Assembly: GCA_951640165.1 (NCBI GenBank)
Contig: OX621259.1
Coordinates: 4,774,001-4,838,000 of the forward strand
Direction: 5' to 3'
Origin: Pseudoips prasinana
Lineage: Eukaryota; Arthropoda; Insecta; Lepidoptera; Nolidae
Length of the DNA stretch: 64,000 nucleotides
In this document: positions 29,150 through 39,372 of the stretch, piece after piece
Numbering within the stretch: position 1 is the first letter of the stretch
Layout: each line of letters opens with the position of its first letter
The notes under the pieces: model-generated
The model's database searches: none
The model's input: only the letters and a program-made list of their open reading frames with translations
Told to the model about the DNA's origin: nothing
Translations under genes and position numbers: made by a program

Positions 29150-29400
29150 CTTTAACGGCATACGCCATAATCTCAATGCTTCGGAGACGAGATGGCTATC
29201 GTATTACGATGGTCATAGTGCTCAGAGGTACTGCCCCGCGTTCTGTTGTAGATATTTCCTCGAGATTGTCATCTACGCCCCCCACAGGATGTGATGAGGT
29301 GTTAATTGAATCATCATCATATCAAACGATGGACGTCCACTGTTGGAATAAGTCCTCCCCAAAGATCTCCACAACCACCGGTCTTTCGCTGCTTGATTTT
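29150..29400. repeat. Repeat U part and RTE 3' tail fragment
   Basis: 29150-29300 resembles repeat U (ACGATGGTCATAGTGCTCAG, ATCTACGCCCCCCACAGGAT, reversed relative to 55198-55451). 29303-29400 is an RTE 3' end on the minus strand (CATCATCATATCAAACGATG, CCCAAAGATCTCCACAACC). No gene. Confidence 0.5.
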
Positions 29401-29442
29401 CATGATTAAATATTCGTTGTCAATACTGTAAAAAAATAAAAA

Positions 29443-29735
29443 CTTGAGAGGTGTCAATGGACACCCGGATGGAACGAAGTTATTTCTTATTATTTATTAT
29501 TATTTATTATGTACAAAAGACCTATATACACTCAACAAAAATAATCGTCGCGATACCACACTGTTCAATGCGAAATAGAAATGAAAATATCTGGCTTGCT
29601 TTCTATAAGAGTGAGAGAGAGAGAGATACAGACAGAGAAAATGCACACGCCGCACAGCCGCAAAAAGTGTCGTGACAACTTTTCGTAAGAATTTTTTCCG
29701 TCTAGCCCCCTTCCACAACGCACGATAAGGAACTT
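29443..29735 (-). mobile_element. Element I copy
   Basis: CTTGAGAGGTGTCAATGGAC to CCACAACGCACGATAAGGAA is the reverse of 38688-38974. Neither terminal half is interrupted, but the far end is eroded (GGAACTTAAAG). Confidence 0.7.
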
Positions 29736-30030
29736 AAAGTTTCTTAAATAAAATAAATAAACTTCTTTCCAAAAAAATTACCGTAAAAAGCCGTAGTAGC
29801 CCATGTGGAAAAGCTCTTACAAAACAAACCAAAACCATATTTGCTTACGTTTAGTGCGTAGTAGGCTAAATGGGGGGTGATCTGCTCACTGTCCGGCAAA
29901 CAGAGCCTTTGCTACGTTCGGATAAAGCTACGGTTGATTACATAAGTGTACCAATATATTTAATCAAATTATTACATAAGTATGTGCATGATGCTGTGTG
30001 GTAACGGCAGCGAATCCCAGAATAATATAA

Positions 30031-30791
30031 TCCTACTAATATAATTCTCTCACCGACGTTTAGACGTGAAGAAGTAACAAACATACACACTTTTTAGGGT
30101 TCCGTAGCCAAATGGCAAAAAACGGAACCCTTATAGATTCGTCATGTCTGTCTGTCCATCCGTATGTCACAGCCATTTTTTTCCGAAACTAGAAGAGCTA
30201 TACCGTTGAAACTTGGTAAGTAGATGTATTCGGTGAACCGCATTAAGATTTCAACACAAAAATAGAAAAATAATAATAAGTTTGGGGGTTCCCCATACAT
30301 AGAACTGAAACTCATTTTTTTTTTCATCGTACCCATACATGTGGGGTGTCTATGGATAGCTCTTCAAAAATGATATTGAGGTTCTTATATATTTTTTTTT
30401 CCTAATATATTTTTTATTTGCGCGAGAGACACTTCCAGAGTGGAAAAATGAGTGTCCCTCCCCCTGTAACTTCTAAAATAAGAGAATGATAAAACTAAAA
30501 AAAATATATGATGTACAATACCATGTAAACAAACAACGAAAATTGGTTTGAACATAAATCGTAAACCGCAATTTACCTTTCATTTAATCAACTGAAATAC
30601 TTGCTGCTGCGGAACCCTTCATGGGCGAGTCCGACTCGCACTTGGCCGGTTTTTTGTTAGTTACTTCTTCACGTTTAAACCGCTGGAGCGATTTTAATAA
30701 AATTTGGTATTGAGTTAGCTGACACCCTGGATTAACACATAGGCTATAATTTATATAGTTTAATACGGGTAAAACCGCAGGGCACAGCAAG
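30031..30791 (+). mobile_element. Non-autonomous Helitron interrupted by repeat R
   Basis: Starts TCCTACTAATATAATTCTCT. After the insertion it continues TTAGTTACTTCTTCACGTTT and GGTATTGAGTTAGCTGACAC, then ACGGGTAAAACCGCAGGGCA and GCAAG (decayed CTAG). The uninterrupted sister copy is 38004-38184. Confidence 0.65.
30095..30656 (-). repeat. Repeat R copy
   Basis: Reverse copy from TTAGGGTTCCGTAGCCAAAT to CGCACTTGGCCGGTTTTTT, inserted in the Helitron. Its terminus is identical in position to the other repeat R copies. Confidence 0.7.
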
Positions 30792-31139
30792 TAATCTATA
30801 TAATAATCACCCCAACTTATCCAGTAGGGGGCGTAAAAGTCGACCCGAGGGAAAATCTACCAGAGGACGGGCAGCAACTTCTTTCTAACTAATATACCCA
30901 TCTTCCTGAGATCGCAAACACGTCTGACAAGCGTAGCGTTTATGAAATATGCCCCAAGATGATTCTACTAAACTATGTAACTGAAAATGCATTTCAATAC
31001 TACCTCTAGAACAGTAGGTTAGGTTAAATTTTCACATCAAATGTATTCATTACACATCAAATGTACCCAGGCGTAACTAAAACGTATTTAGATACAGAGT
31101 AAAGAACAGTAGGTTAGGTTAAATTACAACTGCAATTAT

Positions 31140-31340
31140 ACAACGATTTTTTTTCTGTATTTTATTATATAAGAGGGCGACAAACGAGCAAATGGGTCAC
31201 CTGTAGGTAAGTGATCACCACCACCCATAGACACTCGCAACACCAGAGGAGTCGCGGGTGCGGCCTTTAAGAGTCAGCAAACATGTGTTGCTGACCCTTC
31301 CCCACACCCCGATTAGCTCTGGCGTCCTTACTCATAGCAG
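31140..31340 (-). mobile_element. LINE 3' UTR fragment
   Basis: GCGACAAACGAGCAAATGGG, GTAAGTGATCACCACCACCC and TGTTGCTGACCCTTCCCCAC form a module often seen at the 3' ends of lepidopteran LINEs (recalled from general knowledge, not searched). It is non-coding. A tiny R1-like tail (about 31505-31546, TTTTTTTTCCTAGTCCCTCC) follows. Confidence 0.45.
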
Positions 31341-31887
31341 AAGCTCAACATTAAATTATAAAGTTATTATTAAAACTTCTGTATGGTGGAGGTAATTCCC
31401 CAGTCGGGCTGCTCTTTGAGTGAATTAACGCTGTGCCCTACCTCTGAAACAGTCCACTTTTAAATAAATAGCAATAGGTCAAGAATTTAAATTGCTGCTA
31501 AGATTTTTTTTCCTAGTCCCTCCCTCTTACCCAACACTGGAACACTATTTGTTTTTTTTATATAGGGACTAGTCCCTCCCTCTTACCCACCACTGCAACT
31601 CCTGTAAGCCAGGATTAACAGTGGCACACAATGAAATGACACTGAGCGGTGAGGCTCAGGCATGTCCCGGGGAATGGCTTTAACTGTCTTGGATCCCGCA
31701 ACGAATTTAATCAGAAAGAAAAAAAAGGAGGAGTTAGAAATGAATAGTTCCACTTCCCTCCAGAGCAAAGCGGGAAACAGAATGATATAAAGAGGCTATA
31801 GCCTCATTAAACGAGAGAATTGCAACTAGAGAAGCCAGCTGCAAGAGAACCAAGGATTAATTTAAGGGTCCTAAGTGAGCTGTTATA

Positions 31888-33175
31888 ATAGGTCTTTACC
31901 TATGAAATTGCCGTTTTGTATGAAAAAATTTAAACGAATTTTTTTCATGAATTTTTTTATTTGTATTAATCGAAGTAATCACCCATGCAATCAAGCAATC
32001 TTTGCCATCGCAGTGGCAGTTTATTGATGCCCTTCTTAAAGAAATCAGCTGGACGGGAGGCAACAAATTCTTCAAAGGCATTTTGTACTGCCTCTCGGGT
32101 ATTGAATTTTTTTCCCGCCAAGAAGTTATCCAAATTCTGGAAAAAGTAGTAGTCTGTAGGCGCAAGGTCTGGTGAGTAGGGCGGATGACGGAGAGCTTCC
32201 AACCCCAGTTCTTGCAACTTGGAGACCGTCTGCTGTGCAGTATGAGGTCGCGCGTTGTCGTGCAGGAGCAGCGGAGACGAGCGATTGACCAATGCTGGTT
32301 GGAGATGCGCCAGCTTCTCCATCATTGTGCTCAGTTCTTCACAGTACACATCTGCAGTAATGCTCACCCCGTTTGGTAAGAAGCTGTGATGAATCACACC
32401 GGCGCTAGACCACCAAACAGTGACCATCACTTTTCTAGGGGTAAGTTTTCGTTTAGGGCATTGTTTAGGTGCTGAACCAGGATCCAACCAACTTGCTGAG
32501 CGCTTGCGGTTATCAAACAGAATCCATTTTTCATCGCAGGTAACAATGCGGTTCAAAATTCCTTCATTTGTGTGTCTGTTGAGCAGTGCAAGGCACGTCT
32601 CGACGCGTACTTCGCGCTGGCGATCATTGAGTTCGTGGGGCACCCATTTGTCAAGCTTTTTTACCTTGCCAATTTGACGCAAATGGACCAATATTGTTTT
32701 GACGCTAACGTCGAAAGCTGCTGCTAATTCAGCCGTAGATTGTGTATCATCAGCTTCCACAACCGCCTTTAATTCGTCATTGTCGACCAAAGTCTTCGGA
32801 CGACCGCGAGGTTCATTTTTCAGGTCGAAATTTCCAGAACGGAAGCGAGCAAACCAATAACAGGTGGTGCGTTGGTTTGTAGTGTTAGCTCCGTAAACGT
32901 CGTTGATGTTGCGTGCCGCTTGTGCCGCGTTGCTGCCACGACGGTACTCATATTCCATAATTACTCGAATTTTTAACGTATCCATGATGACGAAAAAGAT
33001 TGAAATGCGATGAAAATGTAACACTAATCAATAAAGAAATGACTACTTTTGGAAAAAAGAATCCATGTTTTTAAAATAAAATTAATTTGAAATTAGAATT
33101 CTTAGCCAAACAAAAATTATTTTGATTTGAAATGGCCAGTACTGCAGAACGGCAATTTCATAGGTAAAGACCTAA
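31888..33175 (-). mobile_element. Complete mariner transposon (cecropia-like subfamily), 1288 bp
   Basis: Flanked by TA at 31886-31887 and 33176-33177. Copy B of the LINE shows the empty site (GAGCTGTTATATTTGATTCC). The right terminus on the minus strand reads TTAGGTCTTTACCTATGAAA and the left terminus differs by one base at the outermost position. The inverted match continues for about 28 bp. The length, termini and transposase fit a full-length mariner. The inserted TA coincides with the stop codon of the host LINE's ORF2. Confidence 0.93.
31966..32985 (-). CDS. Mariner transposase, apparently intact
   Basis: 339 residues from the MDTLKIR start, chosen because it gives the usual mariner length; an in-frame upstream ATG at 33024 would add 13 residues from non-conserved leader. 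The N-terminal half is helix-turn-helix: RVIMEYEYRRGSNAAQAAR, CYWFARFRSGNFDL, a GRP linker (PRGRPKTLVDN) and a second HTH (STAELAAAFDVSVKTI). Then come the mariner hallmark WVPHEL and the catalytic domain: first Asp in TCDEKW, second in LLHDNARPH and third in YSPDLAPTDYY, 35 positions after the second, giving D,D34D. No internal stop or frameshift is seen. It acts in the nucleus by cut-and-paste at TA dinucleotides. Confidence 0.93.
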   Translation of the reverse strand: MDTLKIRVIMEYEYRRGSNAAQAARNINDVYGANTTNQRTTCYWFARFRSGNFDLKNEPRGRPKTLVDNDELKAVVEADDTQSTAELAAAFDVSVKTILVHLRQIGKVKKLDKWVPHELNDRQREVRVETCLALLNRHTNEGILNRIVTCDEKWILFDNRKRSASWLDPGSAPKQCPKRKLTPRKVMVTVWWSSAGVIHHSFLPNGVSITADVYCEELSTMMEKLAHLQPALVNRSSPLLLHDNARPHTAQQTVSKLQELGLEALRHPPYSPDLAPTDYYFFQNLDNFLAGKKFNTREAVQNAFEEFVASRPADFFKKGINKLPLRWQRLLDCMGDYFD

Positions 33176-34648
33176 TATTTGATTCCAATAGTAGGTAATA
33201 GTAGGTATGACAAAAGCGCTTAAACGCACGGAAGTTGTTCCTTGTTGCTACAAGATCCGTATAATAAACTACTCCAGATATTGGTTGCAAGCTATTTAAC
33301 ATAATATCACGCTGATTTTGGCAGAGATCACATTCCCAAAGTATGTGGTGAGCGGTTTGTTCATATTCGTTACAGGAAGTTGAGCACAGACAGATTGGTG
33401 AAGATACTAATTTGAAACTAAACAATTTACTTTTAAAATTACCGTGTCCGGTAAGAAATTGTGCAACACAATGGTCTTTGATTAGCCAAGTTTTATTTAA
33501 CCGTTCGCGTATGTCCGGAAAGAACTGGTGCAGATGGCGACCCTTGGTTGAGGTATTCCATCTACATTGCCATTCATTTAGCAGTTCGTCATTTAAGTTA
33601 GCAATTGGCATAAATAGCCTGGATATTTTAGCACGGTCGCGTAATGATAAGAAATCATTATTTAAATTTTCTCGCGTAGAATAATACATCGCTGCTCGTC
33701 TTTGAACCTCAAGATCAACCGGAAGTACACCCGCTAGTACAGGTAGGGCCTCTGTGCTTACTGTTCTATAGGCTTTACACAAAAATATCAACGCCAACCT
33801 TCGGCTTTGTAGTAATTTACGGCGAGCAGCTCCGATGGTAGCCCTATCAGCCCACACAGGCGAGCCGTAGCATATACACCCAAGATAAGTAGCTCCGTAA
33901 ATGATTCTAAGAGTATTGAAAGAGAGGCCCCAGGTTGCCGTTGATATCCTTGTAAGTGCAAAAAAGTTTCGCTTAGCCTTTTCTCCAACTGATTTAATAT
34001 GTTCTATAAACGAGAAGTTCTTTTCTAAAACTAAACCCAAATAACACGTTGATATCTTACGTTTAACAGTAACATTATTCAGTTTTACGCTCGGGGGAGA
34101 TTTTAGTTCACCCTTCAGAAGGAGTTGGTAGGTTTTATGGGGAGCAAATGTAAGGCGATTTCTTTTACCCCATTCACTTATCATACTTAAACAAGTTTGA
34201 GCCAGATTTTCCAACTCTCTCCTGGAGTCACCCTGTATAAGTAAGAGGCCATCGTCGGCATATGCCGTTAGAGAGCAGCCTGATGGCAAGGGCAATGTCA
34301 AGAAATCATCAAAACCCAAGTTCCAAAGATACGGCGCGAGCACGGAGCCCTGGGGGCAACCCATGGTTAACGATTTAGTGACTCTGTAGTGACCAAGCTT
34401 TAGAGTTGCAGAGCCATGTACAAAATAAGATGTGATTATCGAATATATATTACTGTAGCAACCGCGTAACTTCAGTTTTTGTAACAAAATTGGCCACCAC
34501 GTGTTATCAAACGCCCCTGAAATATCTAGGAATATGGCCAAAACGTATTCACATTCGGACGAGTTTACAGTTTTCCTCACCGAGATAGCTGCGTCTACTG
34601 ACGATTTACCCGCAGTAAAACCAAATTGATTACCATGAAATTTTGGCC
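33117..34648 (-). pseudogene. R1-like LINE ORF2 fragment (RT core and C-terminal domain)
   Basis: The open frame covers the RT from GNQFGFTAGKS through IFLDISGAFDNTWW, MGCPQGSVLAPYLWN and the catalytic AYADDGLLL box, then YLGLVLEKNFSF, the thumb, and the C-terminal Cys/His region (CLCSTSCNEYEQTAHHILWEC). The endonuclease and ORF1 are missing. The first about 11 codons of the open frame (MCAVVDPSVAG) derive from a fused 3' UTR, and the last about 18 codons are read into the mariner terminus after a short duplication (CTACTATTAC near 33190) shifted the frame. It is close to ORF2 of copy B. Confidence 0.85.
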
Positions 34649-34650
34649 CT

Positions 34651-34800
34651 CCTGCAACACTAGGATCAACAACGGCACACAATGAAATGACATTAAGCGG
34701 TGAGGCTCAGGGCATGTCCCGAGGAATCGCTTTAACTGTCTTGGATCCCGCAACGAATTCAATCAGAAAGAAACAAGGAGGAGTTATAAAATGAATAGTT
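34651..34800 (-). mobile_element. R1-like 3' UTR piece fused to copy A
   Basis: ACGGCACACAATGAAATGAC to GGAGGAGTTATAAAATGAAT matches 53985-54110 of copy B's 3' UTR. It lies directly upstream (minus sense) of the truncated ORF2, so the tail of one copy is joined head-to-tail to the middle of another. Confidence 0.75.
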
Positions 34801-36171
34801 CTCAGATTATAATTTGAGAGAAATATTGCAATCAGTATTTTTTGCAATGTAAAAGTAATATTTTTTTCATCACCCCATCTCGGAAAGAGTATTAATGCTC
34901 TTCGATATCTGAGTGGAAAAGTCGTTTTTATCCTCTAGAGGTTAAAGTAAATTTGAATTTAGAACATTGTGTGCACTAAGTTTGTGAATGCAAAGTATCT
35001 TTAAACCTACTTACTTCTACCTCTATGGTGCCGACTTTATTATACTTTTTTTTTCATTTATTAAAAAATAAGACTAGGAACCTTCTGGTGTACTTTTTTT
35101 AAATTTGTTTTCGCAATATTACTGTTCTATTGCACTCAAACTGTAGCAACGATACTTTAAGTATTTAATAATTTTACCTGAGTATTATTTGTTATAATTT
35201 AAAGATTGTCCTGTAATACTTACATATCATAATATAGTAATTAATACCTAACTTAAATAAAAGTATTTATAATAAAAAAGTTTTCGCATTAGTCATTTCC
35301 TCGCTGACGTGTAACTTTTCAAGTTACGTGTTGCATTCGAGTGCAAAGATTTTCACCTTGTGCTCAATTTTGATAACCGAGCAAGCGAAAGATTCTAATT
35401 TTTGAAGCACTCGCTGCGTTCGTGATTCAATTTTAGAATCCTTCGCTTGCTCGGTTATCAAAATTGAGCACGCGGTTAAAAAGCAACTTTGCACTCTTGT
35501 ATAACAAATAACTATTTATTTGCAGTTAAATATGGCCTTAAAACTAATACAGAATAATTTTCTCTCTATCCCTCTGAGATTATCTACTGCAGTTAAAAAT
35601 TATCTTAATAAATAAGTGAACGAGTAAAATTAAAACAACCCGGTCATCCGCCATCCACTTCCGTTTTTCGTGTTTCGCAGTTAGCTTTGCAAATTTGTAA
35701 TAAGTGAAAAATTCCTACGCTAACATTTTAAAACAACATTTTGGCATTAAAAGAATACTATATCATGGCTTTGCAACGGAAATAAACGTAGAAAATAAGT
35801 TAGTGGGAGCTCGCAATGCTACAAATAAATATTCGTGAATGTAATCACGAATATTTATATTATATAATTTTGAGTCTCCTTCGAGCACTCGACGAGTTAG
35901 CAGCCCTTGAGAATGGTCCGTGGAGGACTGAAACACGTGTTGGGTATCGTACTGGCGCATGTAATTTGCTTTTTTATATTGTCCTTCTTGCATGTGCACA
36001 TTTTTGCGGGCGGGAGGGCGGTGCAAATTGCATCCCGGCATGATTAAACTGACAATTAGCGGAATTAACACTACATATTGATTTTGTATTTTGATTATAT
36101 AATTTTCACGAATTAATATGAGTTGATGAGGTAGTGCAATTCTCTGGTTTTAGGCATGCAGCATAATATAC
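34801..36171. other. AT-rich region with a palindromic MITE; no gene
   Basis: Besides MITE-5 (35337-35500) and a perfect 14-bp hairpin (arms 35825-35838 and 35845-35858) nothing is recognised. A 75-codon frame at 35816-36043 starts inside that hairpin and has no family resemblance that I can see. Confidence 0.4.
35337..35500. mobile_element. MITE-5, large imperfect palindrome
   Basis: GAGTGCAAAG at the left and CTTTGCACTC at the right. Inner arms TGCTCAATTTTGATAACCGA and TCGGTTATCAAAATTGAGCA are exact complements, with GAGCAAGCGAAAGATTCT paired to GAATCCTTCGCTTGCTC. Only one copy is present, so the family assignment rests on structure. Confidence 0.65.
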
Positions 36172-36345
36172 TATTAATGATGGTCATAGTGCACAGAAAG
36201 ATGCACATGCCCGTTCTCTGGCAGATATTCCCAGGTAACGGGCATCAGCATTTTTATGACCATCATACTGCAATCGCCAATTCTTTTGCCAAGCGTGGTG
36301 ATCATGGCATATTCCTCCGAATAATAGACACAACTCCTTTTTATA
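36172..36345 (+). repeat. Repeat U fragment
   Basis: GATGGTCATAGTGCACAGAA, ATTCCCAGGTAACGGGCATC and CCAAGCGTGGTGATCATGGC correspond to parts of repeat U at 1795-1925 and 52380-52450. It is non-coding. Confidence 0.5.
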
Positions 36346-36385
36346 AATCTTTTGGGGAGATCTTTGTTTATTTATTTATTTGGGA

Positions 36386-36705
36386 CTAGCGGTGCCCCGC
36401 GGTTTTACCCGCGTTAAATTTTATAAATTATCATAACTCCTCCCCCGTAAGTGATAGCGTGATAATATGTAGCCTATATGTTGACCCGACCTCTTAGTAA
36501 TATTGGTGCAAAATTTGAAGTAAATCCATGCAATACTTTTAGTGTTTAGCCCGGACATACATACAGACAAACAGACACACAGACAAAAATTCTAAAAACT
36601 ATATTTTGGCTTCGATATTGAAGGTAGATCACACCCCAAGTATCCTTTTTAAAAAATATCCAATGTACAGTTTTGACTTTTCTACGATTTTATTATATGT
36701 ATAGA
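36386..36705 (-). mobile_element. Non-autonomous Helitron
   Basis: Minus-strand copy of the 22019 family: start TCTATACATATAATAAAATC (36705), hairpin CGCGGGTAAAACCGCG, end GGGCACCGCTAG (36386). From 36706 to 37023 nothing is recognised. Confidence 0.75.
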
Positions 36706-37023
36706 TAGATAACAACAGCCGTTATACATGAAATGACTACACACAATTACTTAAAAAAAAGGCCAATTACTGCTATCCACTATGTAAATATATGAACAGT
36801 AAGCGCGTTAGAACTGTTTTTAAAAGTGATATGAAGTATATATCATTTATAATAAGAAATAATAAACTTCATATACTATATGAGGTAGGTACTTAAATAT
36901 TTACATTTCACATCGTGCATCAAACAATTATGTTTATGTAACACAGTACGAATGAATGTGAAAAAAATGTAGGTAGATTATACAAAAAAAAAAAAACTTG
37001 TGTGTACTTATGTACACGCGTTA

Positions 37024-37258
37024 GAAGTTATACTTCTTAATATACAACTTGAACATAGTTATCAATTTTCATACCACCTAGAACTAACGTCATGCTGTTA
37101 TTTTTACGATGCGCGCGCAGATGCGCGTGTAAAAATTCACTCTCATACCACCTAGAACTAACTTCATGCTGTTAAATTTTTTGGTGTCGGTGTGCGCGCG
37201 CATCGTAAAAATTCACTCTCATCATTTTTCTCCATCGCGCCAAAAGAAGTATAACTTC
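37024..37258. mobile_element. MITE-6 with internal tandem repeat
   Basis: Perfect 15-bp inverted termini GAAGTTATACTTCTT / AAGAAGTATAACTTC enclose 205 bp. The inside carries a tandemly repeated block of about 70 bp (two copies of CTCATACCACCTAGAACTAA and CATGCTGTTA) and alternating purine/pyrimidine GCGCGC tracts (37111-37125, 37191-37203). It is non-coding. Confidence 0.75.
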
Positions 37259-38003
37259 AAAAATGTTTAATGAGCCGGGCCAACACCATGCAGACCATTC
37301 CAATCGGTCGCACAATGGTAAGTAGCGGTCAGGAGACTGCTAACAACTTTCCCATTTAAATCAATAAAGTACTTTATCACACTAATATTATAAAGGCGAA
37401 TGTTTGTGATTGTATGCGTGTGTATGTTTGTTACTCCTTCACGCAAAAACTGCCGAACGGATATTGATGACATTTCTCAACAATAATACTATCCTACTCT
37501 TCTTGTTTCATATTTTATATGCACCACAAAACATATGTTCTCTAGTTTCTCACTACAAAATATTCAGCCTAATTTTTTTATGTGCATTGGTAAGCATTCT
37601 AATTCGTGCCGAACATGTTGTATATTATACATACTACTACTACACACTTATACTATGCTATTAATATACTATACTACTACTATAATATAACATACTACTA
37701 CTTAAAATCTTCGTTTCTTCTGAAATAAAACTTACGACGTAACTATGCAAGGTGTCCCAAGTAGGTATCTTTCTTACAGGTTTCAAAGCAGCGCCCCAAC
37801 GGGCAATTAGGGCGTAGAATTGACCCCAAAGTGGTTCAACATATTAAGTAATGAAATCAAAAAAAAAAATTACCACGTGCGCTTATTAATTATGTTTTTT
37901 TTTTATATTTACGTCAACACGCTGCCAAACACCGTAAAAAAATGAAAGAAGTCACTTTGCTGACAAAGAGACAATTTGTTTTAACATGTAACAGATATTA
38001 TTA
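37259..38003. other. AT-rich; one Helitron 5' fragment
   Basis: 37380-37470 (ACTAATATTATAAAGGCGAA ... TTTGTTACTCCTTCACGC) is a Helitron 5' end without its 3' hairpin. No other feature is recognised. Confidence 0.4.
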
Positions 38004-38184
38004 TCCTACTAATATTATAAATGCGGAAGTTTGTGAGTGTGTGACTGTGTACTTCTTCAAGTCCAAACGGCTGTAGCGATTTTAATAAAATTTGGTATGG
38101 AGTTAGCTGACACCCTGGATTAACACACATAGGCTATTATAATTAATAAGGTTAAACGCGGGTAAAACCGCGGGGCACACCTAG
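38004..38184 (+). mobile_element. Short non-autonomous Helitron
   Basis: Starts TCCTACTAATATTATAAATG and ends with hairpin CGCGGGTAAAACCGCG, then GGGCACACCTAG. The 5' and 3' rules are met in 181 bp. It serves as the uninterrupted reference for the copy at 30031-30791. 38185-38687 has nothing recognised. Confidence 0.75.
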
Positions 38185-38687
38185 TCTACGATATAATAAC
38201 TAACATATATTATGAATAATGAACAGATATTATATGTATGTATATGGTTTGTTTTAACACATAACAGATATAAAATATTATTATTATCGAGCCAATGTTT
38301 ACATTTTTAACATTCAAAGAGTTTCTACTTCATTTTCACTTTTTATTGAACTCCTCTCTGCTGTCAGGAAATTATCACAGATTCACCTCCAAGCTTCGAA
38401 GCAAGGTTTCTTTTCAGTCCTGACAGATAACTACGTGAGTGATGTATTGAATGCATTTTTCTTAACGCATCCGGTACAGATGGCGGAATTCGACCGTCGC
38501 GTCGTCGCCGACGCGGCGACGTCTTCATGGTTAGAAATACACGTAAAGATTTTACAATTTTTAGCTGTATGACAGGAAACTAGCTGGTTTATTTATTAAC
38601 TTTGTATTAGTAATATACACTTTCAAACTTTCGCGTATCATAATTATATATGAACATTGTTAACAGGTATTAACGCGACTAACCTTA

Positions 38688-38974
38688 TTGGAACGAAGTT
38701 CCTCATCGCGCGTTGTGAAAGGGGGCTAGATGGAAAAAAATCTCACAAAAAGTTGTCACGACACTTTTTGCAGCTGTGCGGCGTGCGCATGTTTCTCTGC
38801 CTGTCTCTCTCTCTCTTATAGAAAGCAAGCCAGATATTTTCATTGCTATTTCGCATTGAATAGTGTGGTGTCGCGACGATTCTTTTAGTTGAGTGTACCT
38901 ATACAGGTTTTTGTACATAATAAATAATAAGATATAACTTCGTTCCATCCGGGTGTCCCTTGACACCTCTCAAG
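38688..38974 (+). mobile_element. Element I, uninterrupted copy
   Basis: TTGGAACGAAGTTCCTCATC to CCCTTGACACCTCTCAAG is continuous here, including ATAACTTCGTTCCATCCGGG where the copy at 25390-27078 is broken. It contains a TCTC microsatellite. The open frame at 38703-38966 is not conserved in the other copies. Confidence 0.7.
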
Positions 38975-38984
38975 TTTTTGTTAT

Positions 38985-39372
38985 TTTCCCGACGTTTCGA
39001 CCAAGTTGCATTGATCGTGGTCACGGGATGACTGGCGCAGCGGTGTTTCTCCGCTACTGAGGGCATGGAGTATTTAACTACCCTCACTGATCTTTTGTCA
39101 CAATGTTAAGGCCGGTTACACACTGCACTAACGGAGTCCACATTTTGACCGACTGTAGGTACATATCGCGGTGTTAAATGTTTAATCACTAGATTCCATG
39201 ACGCGGACAATTTGAAACCATCCTCCCGAGCTTCACGCACAAGTCGCGAGTAGTAGTGACGCTCGGTGGAAAGGACTTGTGGCTGATCAAAATCAATCCA
39301 GTGATTAGTGCCGGGTTGTAATAGATGTTCGGCAACTGCTGACTTGTTAGTCTGGCGCTTGTTGTTTGTATT
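38985..39372 (-). pseudogene. Penelope-like element, C-terminal fragment
   Basis: The minus strand encodes RQTNKSAVAEHLLQPGTNHW and PQVLSTERHYYSRLVREARE, the same region as [11 protein letters not shown]...[17 protein letters not shown] in the PLE at 19293-20462, with a deletion of about 12 residues. It ends in the shared TCGAAACGTCGGG motif (38988-39002). The GIY-YIG core is lost, so it is inactive. Confidence 0.8.

Larger units (their letters stand above)
29985..30975 (+). repeat. Repeat U copy containing a Helitron containing repeat R
   Basis: 29985-30030 (GCTGTGTGGTAACGGCAGCG) and 30796-30975 (AATAATCACCCCAACTTATC ... GGGGGCGTAAAAGTCGACCC) are the start and remainder of repeat U as seen at 55198-55451. 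The Helitron at 30031-30791 separates them. Confidence 0.65.
31552..34650 (-). mobile_element. R1-like LINE (copy A), 5'-truncated, with mariner insertion
   Basis: On the minus strand this is the second half of ORF2 (34648-33178) and the 3' UTR (31887-31560), ending in an A-rich tail (T run on the plus strand at 31552-31559). The mariner at 31888-33175 separates the end of ORF2 from the UTR. The equivalent uninterrupted sequence is at 54160-54260 in copy B. The 5' side is fused at about 34650 to a piece of the same family's 3' UTR. Confidence 0.8.

Noticed and set aside
31966..33024. Longer mariner ORF start at 33024
   Set aside because: The extra 13 residues are not part of the usual transposase; the start at 32985 gives the family's length.
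35816..36043. 75-codon ORF as a small gene
   Set aside because: Starts in a hairpin, has no conserved motif, and lies in AT-rich repeat-bearing DNA.
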